The notes under the pieces were generated by a model that had not been told where the DNA came from, did no database searches, and saw only the letters and a list, made by a program, of their open reading frames with translations. 10,973 bases of DNA, from assembly GCA_013115135.1 (NCBI GenBank), contig JABANP010000947.1:1-10973 (forward strand). Reading direction: 5' to 3'. Position 1 is the first letter of the stretch. Every line of letters starts with the position of its first letter. This document shows, one piece after another, positions 6,840-10,973 of this stretch. The translations under genes and the position numbers were made by a program. This stretch comes from Perkinsus olseni. Taxonomy: Eukaryota; Perkinsozoa; Perkinsida; Perkinsidae.

Positions 6840-8651
6840 TCACACAGGCCACCAAAACTTCGGCAAAGTCTCCATGTCGCTAGCGCGGCCGTCCTTAATT
6901 GTTCTTAGCTGCTTGAGAACCCCCGCGTGTGGGGAACACGCCCGATCGCGAGATTCGACTACTCGGTTCATGACAAACCAATCGAACCAACATGAGTATC
7001 TTTTAACTTGCCTCAGCATGTCTTTCACAACGTGCTTGTAGTCGGCTAAGAGCGTCCGTAGGTAATCACGGAGGCCGATCAGATCTGATGTCTCCCACTT
7101 GATAGACAACTTCTGCCACGGCACCGAACCACCATATGTAGGTGGTGTGTAATCGTTGCTCAGGATGACTGGAATGCAGCCCGCGAAGAAGGCCTCGAAA
7201 AGACGCGCCGTGTAGCTGCTGATGCCCTGGGGACACAAACAAAAGACGGCTTGTGCCATTGTCTCCATGTACGCGATTGTCGGCAGGCCGACGCTCGTCG
7301 ATGTCTCGTTGGCAAAGATCTTCACGATTCTCGGTCGGACAGTTTCATTGAAGGAGCGGTACTTCTCTGCAACTTGTGGAACGGAGCTGCCAGCGTGTTG
7401 GCCGTGGAACGTCGCGAAGAAGTTCCGTCGGCCTTCGTCCTGATGCATCAACCTTCGACTCAGCTCATAAGGCACCACGGCCGGGATAATGATACCCCTG
7501 TGCTGTCTTAGAAGATCGACATGAATAGTAGCGGTAGATAAGTCGAAAAGGGCGTTGGAGGAGCCTCCCCAAGGGTTTTGAAGATGAGGGTTCGGTTCAA
7601 CCGCGAGGATGATGCCTTTTTGAATGAACTCTCGAAGCGGCTCGAAAGTCCACAGCGGCCAGGAAGCTGATGAAAACAGCCATACATGCTTCTCAGGCAA
7701 ATGCCAAGCATCATGAGCGGCAATAAGGCGGACTATTTCTTTGGCAATCTCTGTGAATCTGGACCGGGAGGAACCTGTCTTGTGGTGGATCAGCTCCAGG
7801 CAAGTCCAGAATACCGGCACGTAGACGAAGTCAGCCTCAGTGATGACCTCTACAGAGCAGCGGCTTGACTGAAGCCATTGAGGGAACAGCACCTCAGTGT
7901 TCCAGAACTTGTTGCGAGCGTAGCAGGATAGAGCCGAGTCGGCGCTGAGCAAAGCGCTGTCGTGGGAATAGATCCTAACGTCGGTGGGGCAGTCTTGTAG
8001 GGGTTTCCTAGGGCCCACAAAGATAGGATAGTGGTCGAAAGCATGGAAGTGGACCATCTCGATCCACCGGCAATCGCGGCCTAAAAATTCCTGATGCTTC
8101 CGGATTTCAGTTGAAGCAAGCTGATACCACCGGCTGGCTTCTCTCTCCCCGAGCCGAGAACTGATCTCCGGCAACATGTCCAAGATGAGGACGGCCACAC
8201 CTTGAGCGCAGTCAAGAAGGAACCGTTGCGGCTCTTTCGCGATCAGCAGGAAAAAGGCGTCCGCCATTTCATTGTGTTTCACGACACTATCACCGACAGA
8301 GACTTTGGCGAGCCTCTGGTTGAAGAAGAGCGTCTTCCAGAAGGAATCTTTGATGAGCTCATGAACTTCTCCTCGGCATTGTAGCTCGGTTCGGCCTAGG
8401 TCGACCTGTCCTGCGTCGATGGTGTCGAAGCAAGTGCCGAAGATCTCATCCATGATTCGGAATCTCTCCTGCGTATCGGGAGTGGGGTCGTGGCAGCAGA
8501 TGTCGTACGAAAAGAAGCCGTCCCAGCATCCCCTCTGATGGTTGGGGTCGCAACAGACTTCAGGCGACAGGGTACCGGAGAACCAACAGGCCCGATGGCC
8601 GATAGCCGTGGCTCCCACCGCTATGTTCAGGAATAACGTCGAGAAACTCAT
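6840..8651 (-). CDS. GT47 exostosin-family glycosyltransferase
   Basis: The 603-residue product carries a GT47 (exostosin) domain at about residues 225-550. Its landmarks in order are RIYSH (226-230), EADFVYVPVF (272-281), IIIPAVVPY (387-395), FFATFHG (411-417, the family's F-x-G strand), and the signature FCLCPQG (470-476) followed by RLFEAFFAGCIPVILSN (483-499) and PWQKLSIKW (511-519). GT47 enzymes transfer sugars from nucleotide sugars to growing glycans in the Golgi. The N-terminus has a weak hydrophobic segment (about 4-18) that could be a signal peptide or anchor, followed by a cysteine-rich module with two CC pairs and GCWDGFFSYDICC (about 41-53). Residues 60-220 are not recognised. 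Acceptor substrate cannot be told. The gene is intronless and lies between the transporter pair and a small gene, all on one strand. Confidence 0.9.
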   Translation of the reverse strand: MSFSTLFLNIAVGATAIGHRACWFSGTLSPEVCCDPNHQRGCWDGFFSYDICCHDPTPDTQERFRIMDEIFGTCFDTIDAGQVDLGRTELQCRGEVHELIKDSFWKTLFFNQRLAKVSVGDSVVKHNEMADAFFLLIAKEPQRFLLDCAQGVAVLILDMLPEISSRLGEREASRWYQLASTEIRKHQEFLGRDCRWIEMVHFHAFDHYPIFVGPRKPLQDCPTDVRIYSHDSALLSADSALSCYARNKFWNTEVLFPQWLQSSRCSVEVITEADFVYVPVFWTCLELIHHKTGSSRSRFTEIAKEIVRLIAAHDAWHLPEKHVWLFSSASWPLWTFEPLREFIQKGIILAVEPNPHLQNPWGGSSNALFDLSTATIHVDLLRQHRGIIIPAVVPYELSRRLMHQDEGRRNFFATFHGQHAGSSVPQVAEKYRSFNETVRPRIVKIFANETSTSVGLPTIAYMETMAQAVFCLCPQGISSYTARLFEAFFAGCIPVILSNDYTPPTYGGSVPWQKLSIKWETSDLIGLRDYLRTLLADYKHVVKDMLRQVKRYSCWFDWFVMNRVVESRDRACSPHAGVLKQLRTIKDGRASDMETLPKFWWPV

Positions 8652-8670
8652 TTCAAAACCTTCGAGAGAC

Positions 8671-8684
8671 CTGCAAACACCAAC
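8671..8684 (-). promoter_or_regulatory. Candidate splice acceptor, glycosyltransferase gene
   Basis: The minus strand reads TTGGTGTTTGCAG, ending 19 bases before ATG 8651. A second pyrimidine-rich site, GATATTTTCAG, stands 13 bases further upstream. Either could accept a spliced leader. Both lie upstream of the first ATG, in keeping with the chosen start. Confidence 0.35.
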
Positions 8685-8901
8685 TGAAAATATCGCTGCT
8701 TAGAGTCACGATTCGTTTCCTCTTACGAAATCTCGGCTCTACCTCAAACTACCCCTTTTGTTCGGGTGTCTTCCGAGGCTTTATTCCAGTTCTAGGAAGG
8801 AAGCTCGCAAAACACTTGACATACCACCCCCACCCTAGCGAGAGTGTTCATTCCGCACGGCAGTATGGAGGAGGAGAGAGCCCAGTGTACAGATTTTCTA
8901 T

Positions 8902-9271
8902 TCAACCACCACTCGTAACAATGGAGGATATCTTCAGGACGTCGTCAGCTGCCATGATCGAAGTCGTGCCTACGTCTACATCCAGCTCCTCGGTCTCGAC
9001 GAAGACAATCGAGCCCCGTCTCCGGTGTTCCACCATCCACCGGTATTCATGCGAAAGCATACTAAGTTGCGTTATAACTCATCAGCAACAGACTGAACGA
9101 ATTACCGCATCAGTTCCTTGGGTGACCAACATACACTCGACTCGCACTCACTTCAGCGATAGCGCCCGCCAACATCGCGAGGATATCATCGACTAAGTTC
9201 GACGATAAGATCCACGTCACCTCAATCTCACACCAATTAATCACATCAATTTTCTCGATCTCGGGTCCCAT
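8902..9271 (-). CDS. Two-exon gene, 98-residue protein of unknown function
   Basis: Exon 1 (9271-9135) starts with ATG and reads MGPEIEKIDVINWCEIEV and then ILSSNLVDDILAMLAGAIAE. Exon 2 (9061-8902) reads EYRWMVEHRRRGSIVFVETE, DVDVGTTSIMAADDVLKISS and ends at TGA. The 73-nt intron between them has a GTATGT donor and a TTAG acceptor, and the join restores one frame of exactly 99 codons including stop. The long plus-strand open frame over the same bases starts at a non-ATG codon, is rich in Ser, Thr, His and Arg, and is probably a shadow. The protein has no signal peptide or membrane segment; it is acidic in the second half with a basic patch RRR. I recognise no family. It is 250 bases upstream of the glycosyltransferase and in the same direction. 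Further upstream exons cannot be excluded. Confidence 0.6.
9062..9134 (-). other. Spliceosomal intron, 73 nt
   Basis: It begins GTATGT and ends CAACTTAG on the minus strand, with a TATAAC branch-point-like motif 12 bases before the end. In-frame stops fall inside it in the continuing frame, and its removal joins two protein-like exons in phase 2. Another donor-like GTGAGT lies 14 bases upstream but does not restore the frame with this acceptor. Confidence 0.55.
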
Positions 9272-9596
9272 CCTTACACTACTCGCTAATAGCGATTCGA
9301 CTATCCGTATCGATATTTAGCCTACGTTAGCGTCGTTAACGTGGGTGATTACTCGCTTCCGCCTTGCTACCCGCTTATGCGTGAATCGGCGAAAATGCGC
9401 CTTCATACATCGACCAGTAAACGATACAGGTTGCCTCGAAGCGCGTTGCCGGCTTGCACGCCATGGACAATTGGGCCAAGATAGAGGTTTGCCTTTGTTG
9501 AGCTTGACACCCTCTACGAGAGGACGTCTTTCTCACGAATTCGGCGCCCGCCCAACGGGATAGAGACAGAGGGTTCCACACGGCTAGTAGCTAGCA
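9272..9596. other. Intergenic, no supported gene
   Basis: Open frames on both strands (about 70 codons each) overlap one another and match no family. A 63-codon plus-strand frame without early ATG (9294-9482) begins rather protein-like (RFDYPYRYLAYVSVVNVGDY) but turns basic and unconvincing. No repeat or RNA gene was seen. Confidence 0.4.
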
Positions 9597-9617
9597 TAGC
9601 TTACGCTGCGTAAGCTA
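9597..9617. repeat. Perfect 10-bp inverted repeat
   Basis: TAGCTTACGC (9597-9606) and GCGTAAGCTA (9608-9617) are exact reverse complements around a single T. It is the first of four inverted repeats in 250 bases. Confidence 0.85.
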
Positions 9618-9737
9618 GAATCAAGTTTCTACACGTACTGGTCACCAGGACATCCTGCCGATTCTAGCCTGAACCCCAGAATCTGGTCTTTAGCTGTCAG
9701 TCGGCATTTCGGTGTCGTGCTACTTCTCTAACGTGAC

Positions 9738-9752
9738 GCGTGGGACCCACGC
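9738..9752. repeat. Perfect 7-bp inverted repeat
   Basis: GCGTGGG and CCCACGC flank a single A. The CCCACG core recurs in the next hairpin, so the two could pair with each other as alternatives. Confidence 0.8.
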
Positions 9753-9754
9753 TG

Positions 9755-9797
9755 ATCGGTTAGTCGGCGTGACCCACGGCGTGGGTCGCTAACCGAT
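9755..9797. repeat. Nested double-stem inverted repeat
   Basis: Outer arms ATCGGTTAG (9755-9763) and CTAACCGAT (9789-9797) are perfect. Inside them GACCCACG (9771-9778) and CGTGGGTC (9780-9787) are also perfect around one G. The left side has a seven-base bulge and the right side a one-base bulge. This would fold as a long bulged hairpin. Confidence 0.85.
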
Positions 9798-9807
9798 TAG
9801 CTTTGTG

Positions 9808-9848
9808 ACCCCGCCTCGCCCTCCACGAATAAATCGAGGTTTCGGGGT
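9808..9848. repeat. Bulged inverted repeat
   Basis: ACCCCGCCTCG (9808-9818) pairs with CGAGG-ttt-CGGGGT (9835-9848), leaving a three-base bulge and a 16-base loop. It directly follows the previous hairpins. Confidence 0.7.
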
Positions 9849-9944
9849 GCATTGTCTACATTATTTGGGCCATGACTTCGATACTGGTGTTAGTCCATGC
9901 GAATAACGCTGGCATTCGTGCATGGCGTAGAGATGTTTTCGGGT

Positions 9945-9965
9945 GCTGCTGCTGCCGCTGCTGCT
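9945..9965. repeat. GCT microsatellite, seven units
   Basis: Seven triplets, six GCT and one GCC, in a row. On the minus strand they read as alanine codons in the only long open frame there. Confidence 0.85.
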
Positions 9966-10507
9966 AGGGTGCCCGATAGCAACTGCTTCCCCGAAACTGG
10001 GCCTTCGGCCTCTCGGTAGGAGACTGCTCGGGCGTGTGTGTGTGGGTGTGTGAGTTTATAGTCTAACGCCGGTTCCGGCTTAGTTAGGGTCTTGCCAATG
10101 TGCACAGTTGGAGACTTTCTGTAGCATTGACATGCGGTACAATCAGATAGATGAGTCAAGAAGCTATTGTCAGGGTTATATTCAACCAGAGAGACTTCCT
10201 TTCCTCCTGGCAGGGTCCGCTTACACATCCGGGGGGCTGTGCCCACGACCGTCACACAAAGCCTCGCCCCGGCGTGCCAAGACAAGCATCATCTCCAGGA
10301 CTCGGAGAGCCCGCCAATCAAGTTGCTTTTCCCCCGTTCAGTTAGTTCGCTCGGGCGTAGCCAACCTAACTGCTGCGCTTTAGTGCACTCTGCAGGGAGT
10401 TTCCGGGGCAGATTCGAGCGACTGGATAGTTTCCAACACTGAGGGGCGTCAGCAGAATCCATCACTGATGGACCATCGGTAAAGTTCTCTTTTCAGTTCT
10501 TGTAAGA

Positions 10508-10526
10508 CCGTATTACTAATTCGCAG
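10508..10526 (+). promoter_or_regulatory. Candidate splice acceptor before the gene at 10535
   Basis: The plus strand reads gtattactaattcgcag, ending eight bases before ATG 10535. TACTAAT resembles a branch-point motif and CAG the acceptor. A pyrimidine-rich alternative, ttctcttttcag, lies about 30 bases upstream. An in-frame TAA at 10517-10519 shows translation cannot start further upstream in this frame. Confidence 0.4.
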
Positions 10527-10534
10527 AATTCTTG

Positions 10535-10973
10535 ATGCCACGAGTACTCAAGACATGCAGTTTAATGATATCATCAATCCTCGCCAGAGGAGAGAGGGTA
10601 GATAAAATTGGACCAGGACATTACCACGGGGCTACTACAACCGTCGGCACGCTAGGGTGGATAGAAATGAATGTTCTCCCAACCGCGGATGACACTGTCC
10701 AGGCTTGGTTCCTATTTTGCAGCGAGAATGAGGGAGTAAGAATGCCACAAGAACAGGCGACGGTTGTGTTGAATCGGAAGCGAAGTCACCACCAAATTCG
10801 AGTACCGGAGGGCCAGGTAAAGAAGATTCCTTCATACAACTGCTGGGCACTCAAGAAGCATAAAGCCTACGTAGATGAGCTCCGCCGTGTCTACGGCATT
10901 TTCTCAATCGAGGAGAGCGGCTCAATAACTTCATCGTTTCATCTTTGTTGGACTTCGAGTAATTGGGTTGTCT
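10535..10973 (+). CDS. Small secreted-family protein, 3' end outside window
   Basis: The frame opens with ATG at 10535 and stays open for 146 codons to the edge of the window. The start MPRVLKTCSLMISSILARG has a short hydrophobic core and may be a signal peptide. After it come IGPGHYHG (about 25-32), a strand WIEMNV (42-47), VQAWFLFCSENEG (55-67), HHQIRVPEG (85-93), a helix-like KKHKAYVDELRRVYG (107-121) and SIEESGSITSSF (124-135). The order parallels copies A and B on the minus strand (glycine-aromatic, L-x-M-x-V strand, F-x-C strand, Y/H-x-V, helix, acidic turn before an I-x-F strand). The family is unnamed to me and function is unknown; secretion or surface location is inferred. The last landmarks (IY-x-x-F-x-G) would fall beyond the window. 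Confidence 0.6.
   Translation, partial: MPRVLKTCSLMISSILARGERVDKIGPGHYHGATTTVGTLGWIEMNVLPTADDTVQAWFLFCSENEGVRMPQEQATVVLNRKRSHHQIRVPEGQVKKIPSYNCWALKKHKAYVDELRRVYGIFSIEESGSITSSFHLCWTSSNWVV

Larger units (their letters stand above)
9849..10534. other. Intergenic with two simple repeats
   Basis: It holds a GCT triplet tract (9945-9965, seven units, one GCC) and a GT-rich tract (10034-10052). A minus-strand frame (ATG at 10228, stop at 9890, about 112 codons) runs through both tracts, giving polyalanine and a His/Thr-rich stretch; its first half is somewhat protein-like but it has no recognisable domain, so I do not call it. A weak CAGTTAG/CTAACTG pair lies at 10339-10372. The last part is the 5' flank of the gene at 10535. 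Confidence 0.4.

Noticed and set aside
8816..9196. 126-codon plus-strand frame
   Set aside because: Starts at TTG, is rich in Ser, Thr, His and Arg, and is antisense to a better-supported two-exon gene.
9294..9482. 63-codon plus-strand open stretch with a protein-like first half
   Set aside because: No early ATG, basic and unstructured second half, no family match, and no acceptor or donor that improves it.
9890..10285. 131-codon minus-strand frame with polyalanine
   Set aside because: Begins at TTG (first ATG at 10228), passes through a GCT microsatellite and a GT tract, and shows no domain or signal peptide. It may deserve an RNA check but is not supported as a gene.

Overview
The window looks like nuclear DNA of a protist alveolate. 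The best guess is Perkinsus or a close dinoflagellate relative, at moderate confidence. The reasons are long uninterrupted eukaryotic genes, a 73-nt GT-AG intron, AG acceptor-like sites just upstream of several start codons (as expected for spliced-leader trans-splicing), and a repeated family of small secreted proteins I cannot assign elsewhere. No bacterial operon, tRNA, rRNA or CRISPR array was seen.

Layout. Positions 12-846 and 2577-3164 are two diverged copies of one non-coding direct repeat. Copy 1 carries an extra insert of about 180 bp rich in hairpins. Between the copies, on the minus strand, lie two head-to-tail copies of a small secreted-protein gene: one with two compensating frameshifts (1995-2471) and one without a start (1603-1977). 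The core (3664-9271) holds four minus-strand genes in a row: two tandem ten-helix drug/metabolite-superfamily transporters of the SLC35F6 type (3664-4866 intact; 5153-6350 with one +1 frameshift near 5472), a GT47 exostosin-type glycosyltransferase with a cysteine-rich N-terminus (6840-8651), and a two-exon gene for a 98-residue protein of unknown function (8902-9271). A plus-strand fragment at 6587-6790 encodes a signal peptide and what looks like the first half of the same secreted family. Positions 9597-9848 hold four consecutive hairpin-forming inverted repeats. At the right edge, 10535-10973 on the plus strand, is an open, probably intact but window-truncated member of the secreted family.

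How it fits together. The transporters and the glycosyltransferase are both likely endomembrane proteins, and a shared role in glycosylation or wall and surface glycan assembly is possible, but this is inference from adjacency only. The four secreted-family copies (two broken, one fragment, one apparently intact) around a conserved core suggest a fast-duplicating, fast-decaying lineage-specific family. Several breaks sit in or next to homopolymers, so sequencing or assembly error is a real alternative to pseudogenisation.
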